Origin: Alkalihalobacterium sp048323755
Lineage (GTDB): Bacteria; Bacillota; Bacilli; Bacillales; Bacillaceae_F
Assembly (NCBI RefSeq): GCF_048323755.1
Contig: NZ_JBLWFS010000004.1
Coordinates: 186,001-250,000 of the forward strand
DNA: 64,000 nt
Direction: 5' to 3'
Position numbers and translations under genes: made by a program
The notes under the pieces: model-generated
Databases searched by the model: none
What the model was told of the DNA's origin: nothing
Seen by the model: the letters and a program-made list of their open reading frames with translations, nothing else
Part shown: positions 50,892-59,915 of the stretch, piece after piece
Numbering within the stretch: the first letter of the stretch is position 1
Layout: each line of letters begins with the position of its first letter

Positions 50892-53748
50892 ATTAAAGAA
50901 GAGTCTTTCTCGGAGGTTTACAGCTATAGCTATTATTGTTTTAGTATTAATTCTAACAGGTGGATTACTAATAAACATACTAACTCAACAGGTGCAAGAT
51001 GAATATTTTCGAGAAAAAGAAGAGTTAAATAGTAAAAAAGAAGTGATTGAAAGTATAGAAGAACACTTACAATTAATGTTGTTTCATGGTAGAGGTTTTG
51101 CATCTATCCAAAATATGAAAGAATACCAAGCGATTTTTCAAGAACGAGATAAATTATTATATGAAATTGTCCAATTAGAACAGCATAATCTTTCGAGAGA
51201 GGAACAGGAGTTAATTATAGAACTCCATTCATTTGTTGATCATTATATAAACAATGTCATTCCAATCGTGAGGCAGCATGTTGAAGCGGATAATTATGAA
51301 GGAATAAGAGAAATAGCTGAAAATGGAACAACCGCATTAATTAATCAAACGATGGGTTTGATGGGTAGTTTTGTGCATCAATATAAAAAGGAATTAAACC
51401 AGTTAGAAGCGCAATTTTTAACGAAGATGCATCAGATTAATTGGGTATTTTTCGGGTATATTTTATTTGTTATTCTATTAATTTCTATTGCAGTGCGAAA
51501 AATTGTAAAAGATATTGGCTTGCCTCTTCATCAATTATCAGTCGTGTCAGAAGATGTTTCGGCAGGAAGAGAAGTCACATTTGTACAAAGCGATCGTCTT
51601 GATGAAATAGGAACTCTCTCAAGATCATTTGAGTCTATGGTACGCAATATCCAAGCCAAAGAGGAAGAGTTAACAGCACAAAATGAAGAGCTTTTAGCCC
51701 AGCAAGAAGTATTATCAGACCAACAAAATCAGTTGAAGGAATTGTTGGCAGATACTCAAGCAAGTGAAAAAAAGTTAGATCTATATCATAGGTTTGTCTC
51801 TTCATTAACTGGAACACTGGATAAAGACGTATTACTGAAAATGATCGTAACAGAATTAGACAAGTTGTTTAATACTGATAAATCAATGTTTGTATTAATG
51901 AATTCAAGGTATGACTTTTATTCCATAGGTGTCTCACAACAAGGTGCAGAACAGTTTATTCGTCATATTGATCAAGGCGTTGCTGTACGCCTTAAAGAAA
52001 CAAAAGAGATTCATCCGTCTAAACGCAGCATTGCTCCAAGTGAAGACAGCTATCATCATCATAATGGATTTAGCTATGATTTATATGTTCCAGTCTTATC
52101 AAGTGAAGGGGAACTATTAGCCATATACATCGTAACAAAAGTAGGGTATGAGTTTACCCAAAAAGATCAAGAAGATTTTATTTCGTTAATGAGTCAAGCT
52201 GCACTCTCGATTGAAAAACTAAAAATGTTTGAAGCTGTAGAGCGAAATCAAAAGCTCAATCAAGATATTATTGATAATGTAAATGAAGGAATTCAACTGG
52301 TTGATAAGAACGGGAAACTTCTTCAAGTCAATCAAAAGCTATGTGAGATCTTCCAATGTTCAGCGGAGGGGAAACACGTTTTGTCAAAACCTCTTGAAGA
52401 TTGGACAAGTTCTTTATTTCACGTTGTAAATAAAGAAAAAGAACTCATTGAGTTTGTCAAGATGTCATTAGTAAATCAAACATTAGAAAACAAAGTAATC
52501 CGATATATGATTAATGAACCAAAGCAAAAAGTAATAGAAATGTATGCGGAACCTATTTACCGAAACCAGGAAAAGATAGGAACATTGTTTGTACACCGAG
52601 ATATAACGGTTGAGCATGAAATAGATGTAATGAAGTCAGAATTGGTAAGTACGGTGAGCCATGAATTAAGAACACCGCTAGCTAGTGTACTAGGATTTAC
52701 AGAACTTATGGTAACGAAAGATTTGAAGCCCGAACGACAAAAGAAATATTTGCAGACGATCCATAAAGAAGCCAAAAGACTAACAAACTTAATTAATGAC
52801 TTTTTAGATTTACAACGAATGGAATCAGGGAAGCAAACGTATGAAAAACAATTATTTGATATGGTTCAGCTAGTAAATAATGTGGCTAGTGTTTTTCAAG
52901 AACAGCATAGTAGTCGGAAGTTTATAATTGAAGAGGAAGAAAAGACTTTAATGATTTACGCTGATGAAGAAAAGGTTATTCAATTGTTTACTAACTTAAT
53001 AAGTAATGCAGTAAAGTTTTCACCAGAGGGCGGTAATGTAGAAGTACGATTTAGAAATGATTATGAACACATTTATATCGATGTCAAAGATTACGGACTT
53101 GGTATATCACAATCAGAAATAAATAACCTGTTTCAAAAATTTTACCGCGTGGATAACACAATTAGTCGAAAGATTGGTGGTACGGGTTTAGGGCTTGCCA
53201 TTTCAAAAGAAATAGCAAATGCTCATGGCGGAGATATAACCGTTCAATCCGTGGAAGGTGAAGGAAGTACATTTACAGTGTCATTTCCGCTATATCAGTG
53301 TGAGTTACCCCGACAAGAATTTCATAAAATTCAAGAGAATAATAAACCACTTATCGTTATATTAGAAGATGATAATAGTTTAGCGCTTTTGTTAAAAGAG
53401 CAGCTAGAAGAGACAGGGTTTGCAGTTGTTCACGTCAAAGATGGACAAGAAGCAGTTCAGTTCATTACAAAAGAAAAACCGGAACTTGTCGTTATTGACA
53501 TAATGCTCGAGCATAGCATAGACGGTTGGGCCGTTATACAAGCAATGAAGGATAAACGCGATACAGAGAACATTCCAATTATCATTTCATCGGCACTTGA
53601 TGAAAAAGAAAAAGGTATATCTCTGGGAGTAGAGCATTATCTAACAAAACCTTACCTACCTAATGAGCTGTCAACGGTCATACTAAAAACAATTATACAA
53701 GGTAAAAAAGAAGGACAAATATTATTTCCAAAGAATTCTAAAGATTGA
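50881..53748 (+). CDS. Hybrid sensor histidine kinase
   Basis: 955 residues. TM1 (FTAIAIIVLVLILTGGLLINIL), an extracytoplasmic four-helix-type sensor of about 150 residues, TM2 (FFGYILFVILLISIAV), HAMP, a coiled stretch, a GAF-like domain (about 300-450), a PAS domain (about 455-580), then HisKA with phospho-His594 (VSHELRTPLA) and HATPase (NLISNAVKFSPEG, GLGIS, GGTGLGLAI). A C-terminal REC has Asp873 (VVIDIML). It senses an external or membrane signal and would feed phosphate to the nearby receivers. Last gene of the operon; a terminator follows. Confidence 0.9.
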   Translation: MISKLKKSLSRRFTAIAIIVLVLILTGGLLINILTQQVQDEYFREKEELNSKKEVIESIEEHLQLMLFHGRGFASIQNMKEYQAIFQERDKLLYEIVQLEQHNLSREEQELIIELHSFVDHYINNVIPIVRQHVEADNYEGIREIAENGTTALINQTMGLMGSFVHQYKKELNQLEAQFLTKMHQINWVFFGYILFVILLISIAVRKIVKDIGLPLHQLSVVSEDVSAGREVTFVQSDRLDEIGTLSRSFESMVRNIQAKEEELTAQNEELLAQQEVLSDQQNQLKELLADTQASEKKLDLYHRFVSSLTGTLDKDVLLKMIVTELDKLFNTDKSMFVLMNSRYDFYSIGVSQQGAEQFIRHIDQGVAVRLKETKEIHPSKRSIAPSEDSYHHHNGFSYDLYVPVLSSEGELLAIYIVTKVGYEFTQKDQEDFISLMSQAALSIEKLKMFEAVERNQKLNQDIIDNVNEGIQLVDKNGKLLQVNQKLCEIFQCSAEGKHVLSKPLEDWTSSLFHVVNKEKELIEFVKMSLVNQTLENKVIRYMINEPKQKVIEMYAEPIYRNQEKIGTLFVHRDITVEHEIDVMKSELVSTVSHELRTPLASVLGFTELMVTKDLKPERQKKYLQTIHKEAKRLTNLINDFLDLQRMESGKQTYEKQLFDMVQLVNNVASVFQEQHSSRKFIIEEEEKTLMIYADEEKVIQLFTNLISNAVKFSPEGGNVEVRFRNDYEHIYIDVKDYGLGISQSEINNLFQKFYRVDNTISRKIGGTGLGLAISKEIANAHGGDITVQSVEGEGSTFTVSFPLYQCELPRQEFHKIQENNKPLIVILEDDNSLALLLKEQLEETGFAVVHVKDGQEAVQFITKEKPELVVIDIMLEHSIDGWAVIQAMKDKRDTENIPIIISSALDEKEKGISLGVEHYLTKPYLPNELSTVILKTIIQGKKEGQILFPKNSKD

Positions 53749-53758
53749 TAATTGCAAC

Positions 53759-53838
53759 AGGCTGACTATTCGAATAAATGAATTTTTCCAAGTGCGACAA
53801 GTCCTTCGAAACGAAAGTCAGCCTTCTTCTTGTTTTTT
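53759..53838 (+). terminator. Terminator of the signalling/synthase operon
   Basis: AGGCTGACT (53759-53767) pairs with AGTCAGCCT (53816-53824) across a long loop, followed by a T-rich tract with seven T residues. Confidence 0.65.
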
Positions 53839-53887
53839 TAGAGTTGGTACACATCATGTTGGTTCGTGCATTAATATAGGAATGTAA

Positions 53888-54541
53888 TTACCACATATCA
53901 TCATACAAACGTCGATCAGATAAGACAGTATCAATGGGACATTCTTCGGCATCGCGGCCGTATTGCCATGCCCATACATTAGCTTCACACGGTGGTTTAG
54001 CAGGCGTAAAACGTTGGGGACGATTTTGTTTCGTCGTCGTTCCAGGTTCTGGTTCTGCACTCCATAGAACAGACTGGACTTTCACTCGTTCACTATTGGC
54101 AACAGCGGTACAATACGCCTCACTAAAAGGTCCTTCAACAGGATCGTGATAAAAACCAGGTTTATAACCACTTGGATAAAAGGCGTCTACCCAACCGCGG
54201 ATCCATGCTTCATCGACATCGAAAAAATTTTCAATATTAGCGAAAATTCGAACACCGGTAGGAAAGCCAAGTCTTCTGGCATGGAATATTGCATTAGCAG
54301 CTGTAATTTCTCCCGTACGGTAGCCAACTGCTTCTAAAAATTCATTGTAAATGGGCATGACTCTAATTCCGTTTCCTCTTAACCTTTGGACTTCTTCTGT
54401 AGTTAAACCATCACTTACATTCGGTATGGTCGTTAAGTATCTGCCCCAATATGCAGGCTTACCAAAGTTTTCAAGGACACAATCATATAAGGCAGGAGTT
54501 ACGGCCGCAGCTGAATCTACACCCCAAATACTTCTCGCCAT
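53888..54541 (-). CDS. DUF1906 glycoside hydrolase-like protein
   Basis: 217 residues: SIWGVDSAAAVTPALYDCVLENFGKPAYWGRYL at the start, VRIFANIENFFDVDEAWIRGWVDAF in the middle and EANVWAWQYG near the end follow the TIM-barrel pattern of the Rv2525c-like/DUF1906 family, which resembles GH25-type muramidases. No signal peptide, so secretion is not evident. ATG at 54541 follows TTAGGAGTG; the frame opens at 54574. Substrate not established; possibly cell wall or spore cortex. Confidence 0.78.
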   Translation of the reverse strand: MARSIWGVDSAAAVTPALYDCVLENFGKPAYWGRYLTTIPNVSDGLTTEEVQRLRGNGIRVMPIYNEFLEAVGYRTGEITAANAIFHARRLGFPTGVRIFANIENFFDVDEAWIRGWVDAFYPSGYKPGFYHDPVEGPFSEAYCTAVANSERVKVQSVLWSAEPEPGTTTKQNRPQRFTPAKPPCEANVWAWQYGRDAEECPIDTVLSDRRLYDDMW

Positions 54542-54700
54542 TGAATCACTCCTAACTTCTATTGCGATCTTCAATCGAAGAACATCTATTTTATATCATA
54601 TCGGTGAAAGTGTTGTACTATGACTAGTGAAGTGTTGTGATAAAAATAAATACGAGCAGAAAAGATAAAGAAAACTCGCTGATTGATAATTTACTAACGT

Positions 54701-54734
54701 AAAAAAAGCCTGACAAATAAATGTCAGCGCTTTA
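54701..54734 (-). terminator. Terminator of the KinB-like kinase gene
   Basis: TGACA and TGTCA flanked by AAAGC and GCTTT arms; on the minus strand the hairpin runs into seven T residues. Confidence 0.72.
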
Positions 54735-54761
54735 ATTGGTTGTTTTGAAGAACCAGTACTA

Positions 54762-56036
54762 TTAATTGTCATATAAAGGAACTACGATTTGAAAAGTAGT
54801 GCCTGAACCTACGTTGCTATCAACAAGAATGGAACCCTCCATATTAGAAATAATGCTGAAACAAACCATCATTCCAAGCCCTGTTCCCTTAGACTTTGTC
54901 GTATAAAAAGGCTTTCCGAGACGATTTAACTCTTCTTTTGTCATTCCGATGCCTGTATCGGTTATCTCGATAACCGCTGTGTCTTTGTTAACAGAGGTAG
55001 AAACATATAGTGTCCCGCCATTAGGCATGGCTTCAATAGCATTTTTAAACATATTAATTAGACATTGCTGAAGCTTGCCTACATTCCCATAGATTACGGG
55101 CTCGTCTTGGAATTTGCTATCTACAAAAATAGAATTCAAATTAGCAAATGGAGTAATAACTTCAATTGCTGCACTAGCGACCTGATTAATGTAAATAGTT
55201 TCCTCTTGTTCTTTTTGAGGTTTAGCTAAAGAGAGGTAATCAGTAATAATAAATTGGGCACGATCTAACTCTTTAAGCATAATATCATAGTAATTTTTGT
55301 TTTTGGGATCTACTTTTTCATCACTTTGGAACATTTGAATAAAACCTCGTACCACCGTCATTGGATTTCGGATTTCATGAGCAATGGACGCGGCGAGTTC
55401 ACTGACTAATTTCATTTGTTCCATACCTTCCATCTCACTTTTTAAGATCATATGACGTTGATGGTTTTCTATAAAATAAATAGCTCCCCAAATAGTAAAG
55501 GTAATAAACAAGATAGCTAGTGTATAATAATGAAAAATCTCAGCGATGTCTACAGAATCAAGAATATGTAAAAGGAATAACCCTGAAGTAACGATAATCA
55601 TCGCAAATATAGATGAAAAAATCGTTCCATATATTAATCTCTGTTTAAAGCTTCCTTTACGATAGAATGGAAGAAGGTAGATCATAGTAATAAAAATAAT
55701 ACATTCGATAATAAAAAATGCGAACAGGCCATAGTTAATACCGAGAAATAAACGAGAAAGAATAATTAGGATACTCGTCACAATTCCAGCAGGTAAGCCG
55801 CCATAAAGGTAACTAAGTATTAAAGGAACAGCTCGCATATCAATAAAAAATAGATGGTTCCCTATTAAAAATGGAAACAGCATACAAAAAAAAGCAGGGA
55901 TACTGAAAATGACACCAATAAGAAGCGGTTGTACGCTAACTTTAAATTGTTGAAGTCTTTCAACTAAGAAAAATTGATAGAAAAAAATAGTAACTATAAT
56001 AAATAAAAAATTGAGTAGAAGTTCCTCGATACCCAC
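54762..56036 (-). CDS. Sporulation-type sensor histidine kinase (KinB-like)
   Basis: 424 residues. About six membrane helices of the 5TM-LYT type at the start (LLNFLFIIVTIFFYQFFLV, PLLIGVIFSIPAFFCMLFPFLIG, AVPLILSYLYGGLPAGIVTSILIIL, and so on). These are followed by HisKA (SIAHEIRNPMTVVRGFIQMF) and HATPase (NMFKNAIEAMPNGG, DTGIGM, KGTGLGM). The length and topology match B. subtilis KinB (428 residues), which starts the Spo0 phosphorelay. GTG follows AAGGAGGAAC. KapB is not adjacent here, so the KinB assignment rests on layout only. Confidence 0.8.
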   Translation of the reverse strand: MGIEELLLNFLFIIVTIFFYQFFLVERLQQFKVSVQPLLIGVIFSIPAFFCMLFPFLIGNHLFFIDMRAVPLILSYLYGGLPAGIVTSILIILSRLFLGINYGLFAFFIIECIIFITMIYLLPFYRKGSFKQRLIYGTIFSSIFAMIIVTSGLFLLHILDSVDIAEIFHYYTLAILFITFTIWGAIYFIENHQRHMILKSEMEGMEQMKLVSELAASIAHEIRNPMTVVRGFIQMFQSDEKVDPKNKNYYDIMLKELDRAQFIITDYLSLAKPQKEQEETIYINQVASAAIEVITPFANLNSIFVDSKFQDEPVIYGNVGKLQQCLINMFKNAIEAMPNGGTLYVSTSVNKDTAVIEITDTGIGMTKEELNRLGKPFYTTKSKGTGLGMMVCFSIISNMEGSILVDSNVGSGTTFQIVVPLYDN

Positions 56037-56150
56037 ATGCTGTTCCTCCTTGCTGAAAAGGGAAAAGTACTTACCTTTTTATTAATAATATACCTTTTTC
56101 TGGCTGTTATCTATGATAATTTTACAGTGATAGTAAAATTATTTTTATAT

Positions 56151-56310
56151 TAGCGCTGTTAAAGAGTATTGTTGATTTTGGGCTTATTTCTGAAAAAATA
56201 CCCTAAATTATATGAGGAAATACATTTTCTCGTTCATTTCAGGATAAATCTCTTCAACCTTTCAGTTCCTGATGAGCCCCAAATTAACGGTTTCCAACAG
56301 TATTATTTAT
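56151..56310. mobile_element. MITE-like element of about 160 bases
   Basis: The left end begins TAGCGCTGTTAAAGAG and continues GTTGATTTTGGGCTTAT. The reverse complement of the right end holds GTTAATTTGGGGCTCAT, giving imperfect terminal inverted repeats (14 of 17 matched). No coding capacity. A scar joining the same left and right ends lies at 19287-19313. The region 56037-56417 has no gene. Confidence 0.5.
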
Positions 56311-56417
56311 AGATTTTATTTTAATAGTTGCTATAGAGGATCATGAAAGGAAAGTGGGGAGAGAGGGTGACAAAGAAAAAAGGAATTTATTATTAGAAAG
56401 GACGATTGATTAAGGAG

Positions 56418-56446
56418 TTGACATCACAGCACATATGTAGTATATT
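56418..56446 (+). promoter_or_regulatory. Sigma-A promoter of the tRNA-Val gene
   Basis: TTGACA (56418-56423), 17-base spacer, TATATT (56441-56446), 28 bases before the tRNA. Confidence 0.88.
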
Positions 56447-56474
56447 TATTTTGTCGCTAATAATTATGACTCAT

Positions 56475-56550
56475 GATCCGTTAGCTCAGCTGGGAGAGCG
56501 CCACCTTGACAGGGTGGAGGTCGAGGGTTCGAGCCCCCCACGGGTCACCA
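56475..56550 (+). tRNA. tRNA-Val (anticodon GAC)
   Basis: A complete 76-base cloverleaf. The acceptor arm GATCCGT pairs with ACGGGTC, the D-arm has AGCTCAGCTGGGAGAGC, the anticodon loop CTTGACAGG carries GAC, the T-arm is GAGGGTTCGAGCCCCC, and an encoded CCA ends at 56550. It is a single tRNA with its own promoter and terminator. Confidence 0.95.
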
Positions 56551-56565
56551 TACATATAATTGTTC

Positions 56566-56598
56566 AACCCCTTGCGTAGCAAGGGGTTTTGTTGTTTT
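56566..56598 (+). terminator. Terminator of tRNA-Val
   Basis: AACCCCTTGC and GCAAGGGGTT form a ten-pair stem with a three-base loop, then a T-rich run. Confidence 0.85.
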
Positions 56599-56674
56599 TG
56601 CAGTTCCTCTAATTGACCACAATTAACTCCTCAAATTAGCTTTGACCACATTTTGACCACATTAAATTTTTATA
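56566..56674. repeat. Imperfect direct repeat, copy 1 (downstream of tRNA-Val)
   Basis: Hairpin plus CTAATTGACCACAATT and TTGACCACATTTTGAC segments, matched by a copy at 58142-58253. On the minus strand it reads NVVKMWSKLI-stop, like the tail of a tyrosine integrase. The rest of the 494-base gap (56551-57044) holds no gene that I can support. Confidence 0.6.
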
Positions 56675-57044
56675 TCAGTTTATATTAATTAAATGAAAAT
56701 TAATATTAAAATCAGGAGCAGAAATGTTGAATGAGAAAATCTTAGGTCTTTAAAGCATAGTAGACGTTATACTGTGCAATAAACAACTACTCTAATCAAG
56801 TATATTAGTTCTAAGCCCTAGAAACTTTATTAATTTTTTATAAAAGCAGATGATTTAGCAAATGTGGGCATTTACATCCAACTACCATTTGCCAACACAA
56901 TTCTATAAAGTATAATATGAGGATATAAAAATACAGAAAAAGGAAGATATATTGTTTATTTTTAAACAAAAGTCACCAGTCCCTTTTATAGTTGAAAAAG
57001 ATTAAGTTAATTAGTAAGTCTAACTTCTTAACAGGAGGAGAAAG

Positions 57045-57497
57045 ATGAAAATTTTTGTGGATGCAGATGCTTGTCCGGTGAAAGATATTATTATTTCTGA
57101 AGCAAGGAATTTTGAAATTCCGGTTATCCTTGTTACAAGTTTTTCTCACTTTTCTAATGCAAAACAGCCATCAGGAGTGGAAACCATTTATGTTGATTCT
57201 GGAGCAGATGCTGCAGATTATCGGATTGTGAAGTTAGTGGAAAAAGGAGATATTATTGTGACGCAAGATTATGGTCTTGCGTCGCTTGGTTTAGCAAAAG
57301 GAGTTATCGTCCTCCATCAAAAAGGATTTAGATATACAAATGATAATATCGACCAATTATTACAAACACGTTATTTAAGTGCAATGGCTAGAAAAAGTGG
57401 ACAGCGAACAAAGGGACCAAAGCCTTTCACAACAGAAGACCGGGAGCAATTTAGGGATCTTTTTAAACAGATTATTTCTCTTGAAAAATTAGGCTAA
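57045..57497 (+). CDS. yqxD: YaiI/YqxD family protein (DUF188)
   Basis: 150 residues with the family's N-terminal DADACPVKD, VDSGADAADYRIV, IIVTQDYGLASL and the basic RKSGQRTKGPKPFT segment. The acidic residues resemble a PIN/NYN-type nuclease site, but the activity is not established. ATG follows AGGAGGAG. In B. subtilis yqxD adjoins dnaG; here it lies beside tRNA-Val, so the position is not conserved. Confidence 0.88.
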   Translation: MKIFVDADACPVKDIIISEARNFEIPVILVTSFSHFSNAKQPSGVETIYVDSGADAADYRIVKLVEKGDIIVTQDYGLASLGLAKGVIVLHQKGFRYTNDNIDQLLQTRYLSAMARKSGQRTKGPKPFTTEDREQFRDLFKQIISLEKLG

Positions 57498-57527
57498 ACT
57501 CAGAGATTCAGAAAGGAGATAAATATC

Positions 57528-57719
57528 TTGAAGTATATAAAATCGCAAATGCAACAACTAATTAAGGAAAATAAAGAACTGCATACACGTTTTAAAGAAC
57601 TGAAAGCTGAGCATGGTCTTGAAAAAAACAATGCCCTCAAGGCCTTGTACCATTCAGAAGTTGCGGATGGAGGAAAGTATCAGGTAGCTTACCAAGCACT
57701 TAATCAGCCCAAAAAGTAG
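57528..57719 (+). CDS. Small hypothetical protein, 63 residues
   Basis: A charged, helical protein (MKYIKSQMQQLIKENKELHTRFKELKAEHG) with a polar end (GGKYQVAYQALNQPKK). TTG start at 57528 follows GAAAGGAG. It starts 30 bases after yqxD and is probably in the same transcript. No family recognised. Confidence 0.5.
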   Translation: MKYIKSQMQQLIKENKELHTRFKELKAEHGLEKNNALKALYHSEVADGGKYQVAYQALNQPKK

Positions 57720-57911
57720 ACTCTATATTCTATTTATACTTACTAAAACCTGATATAAATGTTTGATGATTATTAGTGGATAAAGTTAGTGACCTAAATA
57801 TGAAGTAGGTTGCTGCATAGTACAACGATAATACGAATTTAAACAACCTCTACTTTTACTAACTCTGTGAAAGAATGAACTTCAAGTTATTTTAAGAAAA
57901 CAATATAAATT

Positions 57912-57952
57912 TAAACCGCGTGGATTATAATAAATATCCACGCGGTTTTTTA
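57912..57952 (+). terminator. Strong terminator after the yqxD pair
   Basis: AAACCGCGTGGAT and ATCCACGCGGTTT form a perfect 13-pair stem with a ten-base loop, followed by T residues. Confidence 0.88.
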
Positions 57953-58141
57953 TGTTAAGTATATTTCATTAAAATTATAAGTGAGTTTAGTTTTTAATTT
58001 TCATCACAATTATCGTTTACAACTTAGTTTAATGAATTACCATTTTATTGATTCTCACTTTACTCCACTAAAGGTTTGCAATATGTTTGCAAATAGTCTT
58101 TACTGTCTTATTTTACAAGAACCAGAAGTTCAAATAAAACA

Positions 58142-58253
58142 ACAACCCCCCTTGCTACGCAAGGGAGGTTGTTGTAATTACAGTTCATCTAATTGACCAC
58201 AATTTCCTCTTCAAACTCGTTTGACCACATTTTGACTACATTAAATTTGTATA
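58142..58253. repeat. Imperfect direct repeat, copy 2, with integrase-like 3' debris
   Basis: Starts with an extended hairpin (AACAACC...GGTTGTT around CTTGCTACGCAAG) and repeats CTAATTGACCACAATT and TTGACCACATTTTGAC from 56566-56674. On the minus strand an open stretch reads YKFNVVKMWSNEFEEEIVVN-stop (ending at 58194), resembling the C-terminus of a phage integrase. The rest of the 57720-58355 gap has no gene I can support. Confidence 0.5.
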
Positions 58254-58355
58254 CTCTTTTAAGATGAAGACTATAAATTAAATAGCTACCTTGTACAAAG
58301 TGGTCAACCATTATATCTTTGTATAGCCGGTGATAATCAAATAAGAAGGGGCTTG

Positions 58356-58985
58356 ATGATAATTAACTCTAAATTTTTTGATATCGATCTATTTAAACAA
58401 AGAAAGATAATAAATGCTGCTATGAGAGAGTTTGCACATAAAGGATATAAAAAGGCTTCTACGAATGAAATTGTAAAAGATTCTGGTATTTCAAAGGGGC
58501 TTCTCTTTCATTACTTTAGAAATAAAAAAGAGTTGTATTTATATTTATTTGATAGAGCTGTGGAAATAGCAAATGATGAGTTTTATGCAGGAATTGAATA
58601 TACGGAAACGGACGTTATAAAAATATGGCGGAATATGGCCTTATTAAAGTTTAACCTGATGCGTCAATTTCCTGAAATCATAAATTTTATCATGTCCGCT
58701 TATTTTGAAGAAGCAGAAGAAGTAGTAGTTGAACTGCAAGGTAGAAAAGAGAATTTTAATCCTGCTAATGTAAATGATTTTTTTAAAAACATTGATGCAT
58801 CCAAGTTTAAAGGAGATCTAGAAGTGGACAAAGCCTTACAAGTGATTACTTGGACAATGGAAGGTGTTATTGAAAAAGAGAGGAATAAGGCAAAGGATAT
58901 ATCAATTGAGAATTATAATCTGGATGAGACGATAGAAAAGATTGATCACTGCTTAATGGTGTTAAAAGACTGCTTTTATAAATAG
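58356..58985 (+). CDS. TetR-family regulator of the ABC exporter
   Basis: 209 residues. The N-terminal helix-turn-helix reads KIINAAMREFAHKGYKKASTNEIVKDSGISKGLLFHYFRNKKELYLYLF, a textbook TetR domain; the C-terminal ligand domain is unclassified. ATG at 58356 follows AAGAAGGGG. It starts an operon with the ATPase (15 bases later) and permease. It probably represses them until a toxic ligand binds. Confidence 0.88.
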   Translation: MIINSKFFDIDLFKQRKIINAAMREFAHKGYKKASTNEIVKDSGISKGLLFHYFRNKKELYLYLFDRAVEIANDEFYAGIEYTETDVIKIWRNMALLKFNLMRQFPEIINFIMSAYFEEAEEVVVELQGRKENFNPANVNDFFKNIDASKFKGDLEVDKALQVITWTMEGVIEKERNKAKDISIENYNLDETIEKIDHCLMVLKDCFYK

Positions 58986-58999
58986 AAGGAGATAGGAAA

Positions 59000-59911
59000 A
59001 TGTCTGTAATGGAATTAAAAGATATAACAAAGAAGTTTGGAAAATTTGTTGCTTTGGATGGAGTGAATTTAAAATTAAATCAAGGGGAAGTATTAGGGTT
59101 TATTGGACCTAATGGGGCAGGTAAATCGACTACGATTCGCATTATTCTTGGATTATTACGGAAAACTGGCGGGGAAGCGAAACTATTCGGTAAAGATCCC
59201 TGGAAAGATGCAGTTGACCTTCACAAGCGTTTAGCATATGTCCCAGGGGATGTACATTTATGGCCAAACTTATCTGGTGGAGAGGTCATTGACTTATTTG
59301 GCAACTTAAGAGGGAGTATGAATACGAAACGCAGGACAGAGCTAATTGAGCGTTTTGATCTTGATCCCACGAAAAAATGTAGAACCTATTCAAAAGGTAA
59401 TAGACAAAAAGTAGCACTTATTTCTGCCTTTTCATCGGATGTGGACTTATTTATTTTAGATGAACCGACATCGGGCTTGGATCCTCTAATGGAGATGGTT
59501 TTTCAAGATTGCGTTGCAGAAGCGAAAGCTACCGGGAAAACAATTCTTCTTTCCAGTCATATTCTTTCTGAGGTAGAGAGACTTTGTGACAGAGTTAGCA
59601 TTATAAAGAAAGGAAATGTGGTGGAGACGGGTACTTTAGGAGAATTGCGCCACTTCACCCGGAATGAAATTACTGTAGAGACAGAACGCGAAATTGTCGG
59701 TTTACAGGATTTACAGAATGTTTTTGAAGTATCTGTGAAAGGGAAGAAAGCACAGTTTCAAGTCGATAGTCAAAATCTTGACTCTGTGTTGCGCCACCTT
59801 CTTCCATTTGAAATAAAGACATTAACAAGCAAACCACCTTCACTGGAAGATCTTTTTATGCGGCATTACGGTAATGAAATAAGTAGTACTCAGCAAGGTG
59901 ACAGGGGGTGA
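59000..59911 (+). CDS. ABC transporter ATP-binding protein
   Basis: 303 residues: Walker A GPNGAGKST near residue 38, the signature YSKGNRQKV (a variant of LSGGQ with an extra Asn), Walker B LFILDEPTSGLD, the switch His in LLSSHILSE, and a C-terminal extension typical of drug-exporter ATPases (DrrA-like). ATG follows GAAGGAGAT. Pairs with the next gene. Confidence 0.9.
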   Translation: MSVMELKDITKKFGKFVALDGVNLKLNQGEVLGFIGPNGAGKSTTIRIILGLLRKTGGEAKLFGKDPWKDAVDLHKRLAYVPGDVHLWPNLSGGEVIDLFGNLRGSMNTKRRTELIERFDLDPTKKCRTYSKGNRQKVALISAFSSDVDLFILDEPTSGLDPLMEMVFQDCVAEAKATGKTILLSSHILSEVERLCDRVSIIKKGNVVETGTLGELRHFTRNEITVETEREIVGLQDLQNVFEVSVKGKKAQFQVDSQNLDSVLRHLLPFEIKTLTSKPPSLEDLFMRHYGNEISSTQQGDRG

Positions 59912-59915
59912 AAGA

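Noticed and set aside
57981..58196. Open frame of 71 codons on the + strand
   Set aside because: No ribosome binding site, no recognisable sequence, and its end runs through the hairpin of repeat copy 2.
56475..58253. Duplicated tRNA 3' end as a classical attachment-site pair
   Set aside because: The T-arm and CCA end of tRNA-Val are not repeated at 58.1 kb; only sequences downstream of the tRNA are.
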